Origin: Limonium bicolor
Lineage: Eukaryota; Streptophyta; Magnoliopsida; Caryophyllales; Plumbaginaceae
DNA length: 64,000 nt
Assembly (NCBI GenBank): GCA_023374045.1
Contig: CM041779.1
Coordinates: 295,936,167-296,000,166, forward strand
Direction: 5' to 3'
The notes beneath the pieces were generated by a model, which was not told the origin of the DNA, ran no database searches, and saw nothing but the letters and a program-made list of their open reading frames with translations. Made by a program: the position numbers and the translations under genes. This document shows, piece by piece, positions 47,082 to 61,014 of the stretch (the stretch's first letter is position 1; each line of letters starts with the position of its first letter).

Positions 47082-50000
47082 GTTGTGGACTCGGTACCGA
47101 AGGTAACCTGAGTATCCTTACCGAAGCACAAGCCGGCAGAAGCGGCACCATCTTAACGGGAACATTCCCAGTAAATGGCATTGATGCCAATGTGTTATTC
47201 GACTACGGCGCCTCTCACACTTTCTTATCACCATCCTTTGTGAAGAGGTTGAAGCTAGATGCGGATGAGCTACCGAATTTCATGGTTACTCTCCCATCGA
47301 AGGAGCGAGTAAAGTGCACCAAATACTACCAATCAGCCACCATAGAAATCAAAAACAAAGTGTTTCCCATCTCCTTCATCGAGTTTAATGGATTGGGATT
47401 CGACTTAATCATCGGAATGAATTGGTTGGAGCGGCACAAGGGTAGAATCCTCTGCGCCGAGCATCGATTGCTGCTCAAGAGTCCTTCTGGGGTTACCGTA
47501 TCTTACCGCCAGAGACCGAGAGAGCCTTCGACCACACTTATATCTGCTATGGCTATGTACCGGGAGCTCAGAAAGGGCCATGAAGTGTATCTATGTTATG
47601 TACAAGACCTGGAGAGAGATCCAGAGTTCAGCGAAGATGTACCGATAGTATCCGAATTTCCTGATGTATTCCCTAAGGAGCTACCCGGCATGCCACCACC
47701 GAGAGCAGTGGAATTTGAAATTGATCTTTTGCCAGGTACCGGTCCCATTGCTAGGGCACCGTACCGCATGGCACCTGCTGAAATGACGGAGTTGAAAGAG
47801 CAGTTACGTGATTTACTTGACAAAGGGTTTATACGCCCGAGCGTATCACCCTGGGGAGCACCGGTCCTCTTTGTGAAGAAGAAGGACGGTAGTCTCCGAC
47901 TTTGCATTGACTACCGCGAACTGAATGCGGTTACAGTCAAAAATAAATACCCATTGCCACGCATCGACGACCTATTTCATCAGCTAAAAGGAGCATCAGT
48001 CTTCTCCAAGATCGACCTCTGTTCTGGGTATCATCAAATTGCTATCAAAGAGCAAGACATTGATAAAACGGCATTCCGTACCAGATATGGCCACTACGAA
48101 TTCACAGTGATGCCATTCGGTTTGTCAAATGCACCAGCTAAATTCATGGACCTCATGAATCGACTATTCAGTGAGCAGTTGGACACTTCAGTGGTTGTCT
48201 TCATCGACGACATACTTGTATACTCCAAATCAGTAGAGGAACATGAAACTCACTTGAGGAAAGTGCTTGAGACACTGCGCGAGAACCAGCTGTATGCGAA
48301 GTTCTCCAAATGCGAATTCTGGCTAGATCAGGTATCATTCCTCGGTCATGTCATCTCGAGCGCAGGTATCTCAGTTGACCCTTCTAAGATAGAAGCTGTA
48401 CGATCATGGCCTAGACCTAAGACTGTTACCGACATTCGGAGCTTTCTTGGTCTAGCCGGTTACTACCGGAGATTCGTAAAGGACTTCTCGAAAGTCGCTA
48501 AGCCCATGACTACATTGATGAAGAAAGATGCTCTGCTTGTATGGACAGACGAGTGCGAATTATCATTTCAGAAACTAAAAGACTTATTGACCTCCGCGCC
48601 CATCCTTACTCTTCCAGAGGGCACAAAGGGATTTGAGGTATATTGTGATGCATCAGGCAAAGGAATGGGATGCGTACTCATGCAGCATGGCAAGGTTGTT
48701 GCTTATGCCTCCCGCCAGCTGAAAAAGCATGAGGAGAATTACCCGACACACGATTTAGAGTTAGGAGCCATTGTCTTCGCCTTGAAGATATGGCGACACT
48801 ATCTCTATGGGGTAAGCATCACCATCTACTCCGACCATAAGAGCTAACAGTATGTATTCACACAGAAAGAACTCAATTTGAGACAGAGAAGATGGATGGA
48901 GTTTCTTTCAGACTACGACATCGACCTACAATATAAGGAAGGGAAGGCAAACATCGTAGTCGACGCCCTGAGTCGTCGAGCACACTCGCTCCATTCGCTA
49001 CTCGCTTCTTCTAGCTTGGTTGACGAGGTGCGAGACGCTCAGTTGAGCGACCCTTACCTAACCGAAATCAGACAAAAGATTGAAAATGGTACATTTGAGA
49101 AGAAGAAGTATGACTTCAAGCTACATGAAGATGGTTTGATTCGGTTGAATGGCAGGCTATGCGTCCCCCGAAGCAATGCTGAGCTAAGGGATCACATCCT
49201 GCGAGAGTCACACAGTTCCACATTATCAGTCCATCCAGGAGCCTCCAAGATGTACAAAGACATGAAGAGGTACTTCTGGTGGTCTGGAATGAAATCGGAT
49301 GTGACAGAATTCGTATTGAGATGCTTAACATGCCAAAAGGTGAAATTTGAACATCGTAGACCGGGCGGAATGGTACAATCGATGCCAGTTCCAGAGTGGA
49401 AATTTCATGATATCTCCATGGATTTTGTTGTAGGACTCCCACCTGCCAGGGGAGGACTCAACATGATCTGGGTGGTAGTCGACCGCCTTACCAAGGTTGC
49501 CAGATTCATACCGATGAAGGACACCTGGAAGGTAGTGAAGCTAGCTGAGCTATTCGACAAGGAGATTATCAGGCATCACGGAGTCCCGAAAACCATAGTA
49601 TCTGACCGCGACACCAGATTTCTTTCGAGATACTGGAGAGCTACACGGGAAGCGCTGGGTACAGAATTGAAATTGAGTACCGCCTTCCATCCTCAGACCG
49701 ACGGTCAGACAGAAAGGACCATCCAAACACTGGAGGACATGCTTCGGGCATGTGCCTTAGACTTTCAGTGGAGTTGGTTAGACAAGCTTCATCTTATCGA
49801 ATTTTCATACAATAATAGTTCTCATGCCTCGATTAAGATGTCGCCCTTCCAAGCTCTATACGGTAGACCCTGCCGTACACCCTTGTGTTGGGATGAGTCA
49901 AGCGAAGCGGTCATCATAGGACCGAAGTACCTTGAGCAAGTGCAAGCTGAAGTTCAGCAGATTCGAGCTAATATGAAGGCAGCCCAAGATAGACAGAAAT

Positions 50001-50461
50001 CCTATGCGGATGTGAGACGACGCGACCTTGAGTTCGCCGTGGGCGACCAAGTGTTCTTGCGAGTTTTACCTATAAAAGGCGTATTCCATTTTGGTCAGAA
50101 GGGAACGCTTAGCCCAAAGTTTGTAGGGCCGTACACTATTACCGAAAGAGTTGGATCCGTAGCCTACAGGTTAGCATTACCTGAGGACTTGGGGCGTGTC
50201 CATGATGTATTTCATGTGTCACAACTCAAGAAGTATATTGCCGATCCTTCTCATGTCTTGGAGCCCGAGAGACTATCCATTGAGCCGACTATGCGATATG
50301 TTGAAACCCCCGTGAGAATCCTTGATAGGAAGACCAGAGACATTCGCCATAAGTCCATACGAATGGTGAAGGTCCTATGGTCAAACCATGATGTCAAAGA
50401 AGCGACATGGGAGTTGGAAGATGCCATGAAGGCTAAGTACCCACAGTTGTTCATAGACTAG
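47082..50461 (+). pseudogene. pol of element B: protease, RT, RNase H, integrase, chromodomain; one stop
   Basis: Protease comes first, with [10 protein letters not shown], where Tyr replaces the usual Ser/Thr of the active-site triad. Reverse transcriptase follows ([23 protein letters not shown], and FIDDIL at about 48199-48216), then RNase H with [21 protein letters not shown] and YSDHKS. TAA at 48845-48847 interrupts the RNase H end; the same frame then continues to 50461. Integrase has H-H-CLTC zinc residues, Asp in MDFVVGLP, Asp in VSDRDTRF and Glu in QTDGQTERT. The last 50 residues form a chromodomain (ILDRKTRDIRHKSIRMVKVL), the mark of chromoviruses, which in this group guides insertion to heterochromatin. 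The pol exon opens by splicing from gag. Confidence 0.92.
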
Positions 50462-50875
50462 AGAGTCTAGCATCTAGTAATACGGGTACGGGTCGTACCC
50501 CTTTTAAGGGGGGTAGAGCCCTTTTTGCTTTTGCATTGCTTCGGGGTAAGCATTGCATAGTGTGTAGGTATTGTAATAGGTTTTGTATGGCACATGTAGT
50601 GCGGAGCGTATGTGTATGTATGTGTAATCTGTGTGTATGGATGTGTATGTACAGTGTGTGATGTATGTGTAATGTGAATTGCAATGTTGTATTGTGGAAT
50701 GGTATGAATTGAAAGCGGTGAGTTGTGTATGATGCTTGAACTGTGTATGTTTGCAATGTGGAATGAAGTAAACACCTCATTGATGATAGTAAGATGCATT
50801 ATGGCAATTGGTTGCCTAATGAGTAGAACTACATAAACTATTAAACCGTGAGCAACTTTGAGGGCAAAGTTTCTT
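50462..50875 (+). other. 3' untranslated interior of B
   Basis: About 0.4 kb is T/G-rich with TGTGTATG-type repeats and no gene. A second polypurine copy lies at 50506-50517, 45 bp after the pol stop. Confidence 0.7.
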
Positions 50876-50888
50876 AAGGGGGGTAGAT
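50876..50888 (+). promoter_or_regulatory. Polypurine tract of B
   Basis: AAGGGGGGTAGAT abuts the 3' LTR start at 50889. Confidence 0.88.
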
Positions 50889-53182
50889 TGAAATACCCCG
50901 TAATTAAAAATAGTGATTAATTAGGCTAATGAATAATTTAGAAGCTTAATTAAGTGTAAATAATCATGAGGGAACAAATCCCGAAGAAAACGGACCCTTA
51001 AAACGAATCAAAATCACTAACGAACCTTAAAGAACGTTTTTCGAGGTAACCGGGAAAACGTGTCTTTAAGCGGGTCAAATAGACTCGTAACAATTTTGGT
51101 CAACTAAATAATCATTAATAAATATTAGTGAAGCTTTAGAACCAATAAAATCAATAAAACGAGAAATTAGTAAAAACTGTCAAAAACGGGAAATTGTGGG
51201 GTAGAAACATAAATAACCAAAACATATGTGTCCACTTTGAAAATAAAAAGTAAAAGTGATATGGTGTGCTGTGGTGTCCGATTGGGACTCCCCCTCTCTC
51301 ACACTCTCTCACACACTCACTTACTCATTTACTAAACAACAAAATAATAAAGTGACTCACATTACTACTTTATTCTCTCACACTCTCTCTCCTATCTCTA
51401 TTCCTTCTCTCACTCACGTAGAACCCCCACCCCACACTCTCTCTTTTCTCCTTTCTTCTTCCCCATGCGATTTCCATGGAGTTTTGAAGACCCACTCACA
51501 AACTCTATCTTCTCTCATCTTGTAACCCTCTTGAACCTTCTCCAAAAATTATAAAAACTACACCATTGGAATCCTCTCATCAAGAGCTACACTCCTATCT
51601 TTCCAAAATTCGAAAACAACAACTTTCATCTCCATGGGTATGGAGCATTTGGAGCTTCAAGACCACCATTAGAACCACCTCATTCTCCTTGTTCTTTTGA
51701 GGTAAAAATATTCTTAAAACTCCATCTTTTTCTAGCCCTTGTGGGCAAAATGAAATTTAAACTAAACCCTTGCTTGCTCCTTGTGTATCTAGCCGATTTT
51801 GGCATTGTTGGTGGAGCTGAAATCTTACTCTTGAGCTATTACAAGCATTACTCATACCCTTGGAAGGTAATATAAATTCTAAACCCTAAAACCTACAGTG
51901 GAACTTACATAATGGTTAGGGTTAAATTGTGTATTAAAATGGTGTATTGAAATGTATATGTGAATGGGCTGTAGTGTTAGAATCTTGGTTGCTAAACCGG
52001 TGGGAAGAGGAAGAGGAAGGAAAGAGAGAAGGAAGAAGGAAGAAACAAGAAGAGAAAAACAACTAGAAGAAGAACAAGGTAAAATGATGCTCTCTTGTGT
52101 AGTTTAGTAATGCATTATGTAACAGATTTTTAGGAGTAAAAATATGTATTGTAAAATGGTAATGTAGTAGTAGTGTAATGTGTAGGAGAATATAAGTATT
52201 TTGAACCTTTAAAAGACATTTAAAACTTGTTGAAACATGGATGGGAATTAATGTTTGAGTGCAGGAATTTAGAGTGTGTTAGTGTTGGTAATTGTGTATG
52301 GGAGCCTTGTATATGAATGCTATTGAAACAGGTGGATTGGGTAATAAGATGTGGGTATCAACATTGTGGTGAGAGTATAAAATATAGGGGCGGTCATGGC
52401 AAAATTTACCTAGGAATAGAACACTTAAGAGATTAGGAACTAGGTGAATGGCATAGGTTGTAACAGATCTTAATAGAGAAAGATAGAGGGTATATTAGGA
52501 GAGATAGTCAATGTAGTTGTGATGTATTAGAGGTGTTAGGAATGACATTAGAAGAGGGAGTTATAGAAGGGGAGTGTTAGTATCAAAATCTGTAGCAAAA
52601 TGCATTAAGGAAGGAAACAAGGTAAGTGTTGAATAGAAACTTAGGGAATTGTGTATATAAGTTAGTATAGAACTATGTAATGAATTAGGAAATGAATTAG
52701 CATGATTTAGAGTGTTTAAATTGCACTAAAACATGTTAGGATGTATGTAGGAAGATTGGGGAAGCAATGGGTGAAATTGGGAAAAGAAAAATAAGGTCTG
52801 TAGCATAATCTGCTGCCATCCGACCCAGAGCCTGGATCGGACAGTGGGTCGGACGGGGCTTAGGCAACGACAATAAACCTTTCTGGAACGGTTCGACCCA
52901 GGACCGTGAGTCAGACATGGGTCGGACAGGCAAAAAAAAATCTGTGTCGAAGTTACTGACTTCGTCCGACCCAGAGTCTGGGTCGGACAGTGGGTCGGAC
53001 GGAGCTTGGACACGGGACCGAAACCTTCTGGAACGGTCCGACCCAGAGGAGTATGGGTCAGACGGAATAGTGTTGGGTCGGACGGGAAGAATTTCAGAGA
53101 CGGGAACCTACTGGAACGGTCCGACCCAGGGCTTGGGTCGGACGACCCATAACTTACAAAAAAAAACTGTAAGCTTATAACT

Positions 53183-53214
<32 letters not shown>

Positions 53215-54781
53215 CCCACCTATACATATGTACATATATATGTAAGTAAACCATCGTTAAGTAATTGAAAGTAAGTAAATAAAATGTAAGTATAGGAACG
53301 TAAAGACTTAGTAAGTATGGGTTAGGAAACATAAGAGTAATCGAATTGAGTTAAAGACGGTTAGATTAATCATTCGATTGTATGTATATCATAGGATTTG
53401 ATTTGTGACACCGGAGGAACGTTCGGAAACACGTACAACGGTGAACGGTATGAATTCCTCATGCCCCGTATGCTATCTTGGTTACTCTGATTTGTGTGTT
53501 GTGTGCTAATTGATCACCAAAAAAGATAAATGCACGAATCGGAGTTATCATGTTTACTTGTGAATATGTAGTGCTGTATATTGGTGTATAGTCTTCTTAA
53601 TTCTTAGTTTGTATAATTCATGAAATGTATGGATGAATATGAATGTGTGTATGAATGTTGTACTGTACTGTGACCGATTGTGATTGTGCTTGGACTTCTA
53701 ACTTATTCCTAACAAGCTAACCAATCTAACTTAAATTGGTAATTAAATTGGAATGAGTAGAAGTCCGATATAGTTTCGGCCACGCGTGAGGATGCGGAGT
53801 CACGAGAGGTTGGCTCCAATTCCTGACTCTTAAACTAGTTCGCGGCCCAAATCCCTTAAGTGGGTAGCATCCCGGATTGGTGAGTCAAGTAAATCCCGGA
53901 GGTGGGACGGCGTAGTCCCCAGGGCCGGAGGTCATACCGACTTAACTTGAGTATAAGTAAGTAAGTAAGAATGAGTAAGTAAAGTAAGTGAAAGTGAGCA
54001 TGTGCAAGTAAGAGGAAGTAAGTGAAATGAGTAAAAGAGTAAACAGCATTCCGATTAACCCGGATGCGTAATTTGGCTAACACCGTGAAGGTAAGTATTG
54101 TATGCACTATTGTATTGATGCCTTGAATTGTGTAAAGAAATGAGTATGCATGTACGTTGTATGAAAAGCATGTATGTATGAAATTAATGAATCGCATGTT
54201 TAGTGGGCGTCAAATAGTCGGCGTGCCCTAGCTAGCACGCGGTATATGCGGAGTTTATGCGCAGCTTTTGCTGAGCCCCTTGGGGCACCGTTTTTACTAC
54301 ACGCAGGTACTCGAGAAGGATGAAGAGGACGAGGAGTTTTATTTTGATTTCCTTTTGGGCTGTAAACATTGAATGATGATTGGTGTACTAAGTAGTACAC
54401 GGCTGTAAGTTTTTGTTAGCTGGTGTACCATGGGGTACACCTTTTTGGATAGTGGAAGTATTGGATTGGGGTATAGATGAGTAGCTTGTAGAAACTCATT
54501 CTTTTGGGAAGTTTGAATTGGGATGTAATTGAATACACTTAAATACTCGGTGATCCATTGATGTAAGTATTCGGTATGTGGTATTTTGGTAAGTAATATA
54601 ATAGCTCGGTATATTATGTTCATCAGACCGTTACTGTAAGTAAGGTAAGCCTAGCTAGCCGTATGGGCGGTTAGCGGCGTTGTACCACCCGCCGCAGTAC
54701 GTAGTAGTATTCCGCTGCGAACTGATAGGATTAATAGGACAATTAGATGGTAAGCGCAGGACTAACGGTAGGGGTGTTACA
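50889..54781 (+). repeat. 3' LTR of element B
   Basis: This is colinear with 40462-44330. Differences include a longer TA repeat near 53185, repeat-unit changes in the GTCCGACCC cluster and a 14-bp gain near 54453. It ends GTGTTACA, then CAAGG. Confidence 0.93.
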
Positions 54782-54786
54782 CAAGG
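54782..54786. repeat. Target site duplication of element B, right copy
   Basis: CAAGG matches 40457-40461. Confidence 0.92.
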
Positions 54787-55121
54787 CTAATACATATACA
54801 TTGTATCGGTCTGATGGACCAGATTCCCGAGCAACTACACATTACAATCTCCTTCCATTACCAACATTCGTTATACATTTACATTCAACCGTACCGAGTA
54901 TTTACAAACTAATGCCGATAACAATTTCGGTCTTACTGCACCTACAGTACATACACAATAAAAACGGCTACCCATGTATAGACAACTACCCCGTCCTACT
55001 CTCGAACGGCTTCCAGCTCCATGTACCTGAAATAGGAAAGAAAGGGTGGCCCCCAAGGGGCTCAGCACCTTTGCTGGTATGGTAATCCCGCAGCCCGCAT
55101 GCTACCGGGCCACACACAACT
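54787..55121 (-). repeat. Inverted LTR H, right part
   Basis: The reverse complement continues LTR H from 40461. It contains the 'gctgagccccttggggg' block and a 'tttcaggtacatgg' acceptor-like site also seen in LTRs B and G. It is cut by element E at 55122. Confidence 0.7.
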
Positions 55122-58100
55122 TGAAATACCCCTAAATTAATTTAAATTAATTTAGGGGATTTCTTTTATTAAACCTTTAATAATACTATTAAGTATTAAA
55201 TTATTATATGGAATTATGAATATTAAATTAGTATAAGGAATTATGAATATTAAATTATTGTATGGAATTATGAGTTTTAATATTATATGGAATTATGGAA
55301 ATTATTTTAGGGGATTCCTCCTATTTAACTCTAAAGAACACAATTAAATATTTAATTATTATATAGTATTATGAATTTAATAATAAGATTTATAAGTCGA
55401 TAAATCTTGGGAAAATTTATAAACATTCCAAATATATTATAAAGATTTTAGAAAGAGTTGGAACATTGTTTTGAAACATAAAAGTCAAAATAAAATTATA
55501 GAAACCTTAAAGCTTATTAAGCCTTGCTAGGGTTGACTTTTTGAGAATGGTCAAACTAGCACATGAAACCTATACCAATAAATAGGTTATGGAAAACCAT
55601 TAAGATCGATAAAAAGAACGTCAAAAACGGATCATCCTAGCCAAAGTTATGCTAGATTGAAGTTTAGAGTCAAAACTTTGAGATCTGCCACGTGTCAGTC
55701 AATCACAGGCCGCCCAACACTTAGTCGATTTTCTCCTTGTTTTTCGCCAACAGAAATAAGTTTTTTTGCCCTATCTTGTGACCTTCATAACTTTCTCATC
55801 TTATGGAATTTTTGAGTGCCGTCTTCTTTGGTGCCTTCTCCAACATTTACTCTAAACAACCATAACTCACACTAACCATAACTCATCCTAAATCAACCGA
55901 AAAATCGAATCAAAGTAGCCACCCTGCAAAACCGTAACCGTAGTTTTCAGTTTTTCCCTTCGAATCAGGTAACTTCGTCTAGCCATAACTTCTTCGTTTC
56001 TCATCCAAATTTCATGTTATTTAGCTCGTTTTGAAGAGCTATAATCCCTCTACAACTTTCATGTTGATAACCAAAGCTAATTCCCAACCGTTTGGAAAAG
56101 AGAGGTGTCTAAAGTTTCGGATTTGTCATCACATAAAATCATGGATTTTTCCGAAAAACGTAAGGTATAAACTCGTAACTTTCGGCTTAGATTTCTTTCT
56201 GTGTATTGCGAGTTAGAGTGAGTTCTTGCTATCAATGTGTAGAGCTATGTTTCTTCTTTCTAATGAGCCCAAGAACATGTCCTAACTCGATCTAGAACGT
56301 ATTTTATAGATCTCCAAAGTTCGCTACTCGAACAGCTCGAGTTCGAATTTTATTTCCAGAAACCGATTACGATTTCCGTCACCGGTGCTTCCCTGGTAAG
56401 TCTCCGTTCAATTCCTCATACTTTGACACTCGATTTTTCAATATCGACTTAGCCCAACTGTCAATTTGATCAATTAAGCCTTGTATTGAGAGAAGTTTGC
56501 AAAATCGAATTCGGAAACCATTAAGAACCCTAGCTTCGAAACAGAAATCGAAACCCAATGAATACTGCATTATAATTGGGGAAATTGATATCATTAGAAC
56601 CGTAATTGAATTTCGAAGCCATAGAAACAAGAATCACTCAATTTGGTTCTGTATATTGTGAGAAATTAGTGATTTAGTACTCGAGTTGGGTTTGGGGGCA
56701 GATGATGAACTCGACATACAGCAGCCGTCCGATCGTGGTTATAAGAAACGGACGGCTGAGATTAGATCGTTTCAAATGAAGAGTATAAGTTTTTATTATG
56801 ATTTCATAAATAAACCCTAACTTGTTGAATTAATTTAAATACCTTCCCGAATGTGTTTTGACTTGAAATTTTAACCATAGATTCCTTATTTAATCTAGTT
56901 TATTTTAATGTAAATTATTATGGTTTTGGAGTTTTTAAACATAAGTTATGATTTTTGCAAGTTTCGGGTTTTCTGGAATTATTTGGCTAAATTAAAATGA
57001 TATTTTTATGAAATAAAATTTTTATAATATTTCTAAAATGTTATAGTTACTGTATATTAAATTTGGGGATTTTTGGGCAATGGTAAAAGGTTTTAAAAAT
57101 TGTGTTTATGAGTTTTTCATAAGAATAACTTATAATATATGGTTTTTAATGTAACCAAAAATTAAAGTATGGTTTGTTAATAAAATTTTTAAGCTGGGAA
57201 AAATATGGGACACTAAATTAACATTTTATAACAGTAAGTTTATAAATGTTTTGGTATTAGCTTTTAAGGGAAATGGAATTATTTACATATATGTATATAT
57301 ACTTATTTAAGTAGAAACTTATGTAAATCAAGGAATTTAATTATTTTTACGTTTTATTTATTATACTATATGGGAGTTAATATTTTTAATTTAAACTAAG
57401 GAAAATGTATATACATTTACACATATATAGAAAGGAAATAAAATAGTAACTTAGGGTAAAACAGGGAGCTAATAAATTAACACTTGTATTAACTAAATAG
57501 TATAAGAGCTAGTATCCTAAGATATAGTAAAGAAATACTTTGTGAAACATACATGGAATGCAGATAAATGTTGAGGTAATAAGATAATTTAAATTCAATA
57601 AGCTACATAGGGGATGTATTAATTAAATTCTAATACAAGTATACATATATATGTATTAAATAAATAAAGGGAAACACTTTATTTTATAAACCGTATATCG
57701 GTTGTAGTTATGCCTAAAAGTTATTAAACATAATTAAATACAATAAAACTACATAAATAATGTTTTGAACAAATCCTAGTATATATAAATATATACACAT
57801 TAAACATAATAAAATTAAATACCCTATAGGAAATATAATATGAAGGAATTAATAAGTTAAACTAAACCTCTACATAATACTAATAGGAGAATATTATATG
57901 AGGTGGTATTAAATTATAGTTATGTATTAGGCTTAAAGGGTTACCTTTGAATTCCCAAGGTTTATATATAAACCATGTTAAAATACATGTATAGTATTAT
58001 TTGTCAATGATCAGAATGTAAATCTAAAATTGGGATTTAGTAATTAATAAGTTAAAACTTAGGAAAAATTGTGATTAGATTACATAAAATGTTGCACAAA

Positions 58101-61009
58101 TAGATCTTATTCAATAATTAAGGATAAACAAATGTAATACGTTTACATCTAAATATTCTTGATATATAAACCATAATAAAAATAAGTAAAATACTTTTAC
58201 ATCTAAATGTGAGGTGGATTAGTAAGTCTAGATTTAATCATTTCTTAACATTTATGGTATTGAAATATAACTTAATGTTTTAAGATAGAATCATTAAAAG
58301 GATTATGATATAATCTATATTAAATGATGATTTGGAAATTTATCTAAATAATTATCCTTAAGGTTCTTAGAATTAGATAAGCCATATAAAATACATTTGT
58401 TACCAATATTCAGGATGTGAGTTTACAATTAAGTGAGGTATTTAGTAGTGAGGATTTATAGGAAGATTTATAAATAGGAATTTGATACTTAAAACCTTTG
58501 AACCTTTTATTAGATAAAACTAAGTTACATAAGATATTATATTGATATACTTTACGGTAATGGGAAGTAATGATAGGTTATTTGAATATAAGATATGAGA
58601 ATTTTCATAATAGATTATCTTATTAAATAATTAACAATTTCACTTATGAACCAGAATTTAATTCTCTGATAAATTCTACTCTGTGTGGATATATTGTCCA
58701 TCCTAAATACAATAAAGGAAATTAATTTATTAGGTTATTCCTTTGAAACCTTAGATTTTGTAAAACAATTTAAAACGTATTTAAGGCTTAAGTTTAATGA
58801 AGTTTAGTACAAAGGATTATGCATGGTCTATAGAGAGAATGTGTGTAAAAATAAAACATTTAGGAAATTAAATGTAAGTAAGGATACATAGAAGGTTATA
58901 CTAAACACCTTATTGTATAGGTAATAATAAAACATATAATATACCTTGTGAATACTAAATGTAAGATTAATTCGTTAAATCTAAGTTAACTATAGTATAG
59001 TTATTCAGGATGAGAAGCTATTTAACATCTTATGACAAGTTTATTAGATGGTTGTAATTAAAAGTCATTCTGAACTAAAGATATGATAATTGAGTTTAGT
59101 GGCTCAACTAAGTTATAATAAAATGTATCTACAACACTAAGATTCCAATATACAAGAGGTAGATCTTAATTAAGTTAAGGGGAAACTTAGTCATGATGGT
59201 TTATTTGGTAATATTTTTAAAGTACATAATCATTACATTGTGAATTAATAGTATAGTATTCTAAGATAAACCTATTGTAGGTCATAAGACAATGTTTATT
59301 CTAAAGTAAGAGTAAAAGTATTGAGCTTAAGAATTGTTATTGAAATTCTAAGATTGATTGAATAACATATAATGCACTTATGTTATAAAGGTCTTTAATG
59401 TGAGAATTATGGTTAAGTATGGGTAAAGTGGATGAGGGTGGAACAATTAACAAGTGTTTATAAAATACATTCCTTGGTCTTACAACCTTGAGTTATACAA
59501 CATTCTAAGACAAGTCAAAGGTTATACATAACATTTAAGTGAGGGCTTAAAAGACAATTGGGACTTAGAAATAAGAGTGAGGAGTTTATTTAAGCTTAAC
59601 GTAGGCTACAAGTGATTGATGATAGACTACCTTTAATATTCTTCAGAGTACTGTTGATTGTTTGTGCAAGTTGACTAGAACTGCTACAGCGTTATCCAGG
59701 TACGATTTCTCGTACTCCGTTACTTTTGCTGATTGACTTATGAGACGTTTTCGAAAAACGCTAACTGACTTTAAGAGGAATTTCTAAAAAGGAAATGGTT
59801 ATGTGACTAACCCAGCTTGTGTGACTAACTGAGCCTTGGATGTGAAACTCACTTGGGTATTGGTTCCTTCTATTTGGTTGTTCCATTAGACATTGACTGC
59901 TTAGGGTTTACGCTTCTGCACTCTGTAGGACTGAGTGTTTTGGTATTGCTCTGGGTAGTTGGTGATCTAGTGGGAATTTGGAAAAAAGGTCAATCTTGGA
60001 AATTCTTCTTTTGACTCTAGATATCGTTTCATCCATGAGCTGGTTCTTGAGGTTTCGACGTGCGCGCGTCTTCAATGGTAACAGTGAGGGGCTGTATATC
60101 CCCTGTCCCAAAAAGGGACGTGATAGACAGTGAGGGGCTGTATATCCCCTGTCCCAAAAGGGAAGTTGTAGACAGAGAGGGGTTGTATATCCCCTGCCCT
60201 TAGTGGACGTAGTTAACAGAGAGGGGCTGTATATCCCCTGTCCTTAGTGGACGTGGTAAACAGTGAGGGGCTGTATATCCCCTGTCCTAAAAGGACGTAC
60301 TTGGCGGTGGGGGCCATCTCTCCCAGTTGAATTTATTCCACTCTTGAGTATATTTTGTCTATGGGATTCAGCTTTCTGAAATGGTGGGGACATAAACTGT
60401 CTACCACGGGTTATGGGTATTCATATCATTCCTAGTCCGTTGTGACTACCTGAGTCTTTCTATTCTTAACCAGAATTGGTTCTAACATCAATATTGGATG
60501 CTTACTAACTATATGGTGTGACTTCTTAAGTGGTTGATTTGGTTTTTAAGTTCTTTGTCTCTATCCTTACCTTGTTCTCTCTTCTCTATGACTGATTGTT
60601 TGAAGTGCCTCCTTTCCCTGTTTTACTTTCAAGAGTTTGATTTCAAGTTACTGTTTATTTTGAAGAGTTATGTTTTATAAGTTTGTTTTTGGAGAATTGT
60701 ACCAGTTCCATTCCAGGGAACTGACTCACCCCTCCCGGGGTGGGCTGCTTGGTTTCATCTTGCAGGTACAAATTGATTTACAGGTGGCCACGAGGAGCAT
60801 GAGTGATTGAGATGGGATTAGGTTTATGGAGAGTGAATGTATTTTATTATTGTTTTGTTTATATTAAGTTTTCTCGAAGTTCAGACCGTAACTTAGTTAA
60901 TGGTAATGGTTGTAATTGGTGAGGTTGGTACCGGGTATTTGGAGCCCGATGGTCTGTAGCACCTTTAGTTTATTTTCCGCTGTTGTTTTATTATTATAGG
61001 GGTGTTACA
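55122..61009 (+). repeat. 5' LTR of element E
   Basis: This LTR of 5,888 bp runs from TGAAATACCCC to GTGTTACA. Donor-like GT sites at 55969, 56165 and 56396 precede about 3.2 kb of A+T-rich sequence (56750-59650). Then come a segment shared with A and D interiors, a 44-46-bp tandem array and an acceptor-like TTGCAG at 60760-60765. No gene was seen. Confidence 0.85.
60082..60304 (+). repeat. Five tandem 44-46-bp units in LTR E
   Basis: Units start at 60082, 60128, 60173, 60217 and 60261. Each begins CAGTGAGGGG or CAGAGAGGGG and contains the imperfect palindrome AGGGGCTGTATATCCCCT followed by a GTCC...GGAC dyad. Confidence 0.88.
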
Positions 61010-61014
61010 GAAAG

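Larger units (their letters stand above)
40462..54781 (+). mobile_element. Element B: Tekay-type retrotransposon carrying an AlkB gene
   Basis: This complete 14,320-bp insertion has LTRs of 3,869 and 3,893 bp, a tRNA-iMet primer site, gag with introns, a captured AlkB ORF, pol with chromodomain, a polypurine tract and a 5-bp duplication. The LTRs are nearly identical apart from scattered bases, a TA-repeat length change and small indels, so insertion was fairly recent. Gag-Pol carries three in-frame stops, so this copy itself is not fully coding. The AlkB ORF is intact. Confidence 0.93.

Noticed and set aside
60082..60304. CRISPR array or centromeric satellite
   Set aside because: Only five direct abutting units of 44-46 bp inside an LTR; no spacers and no long satellite array.
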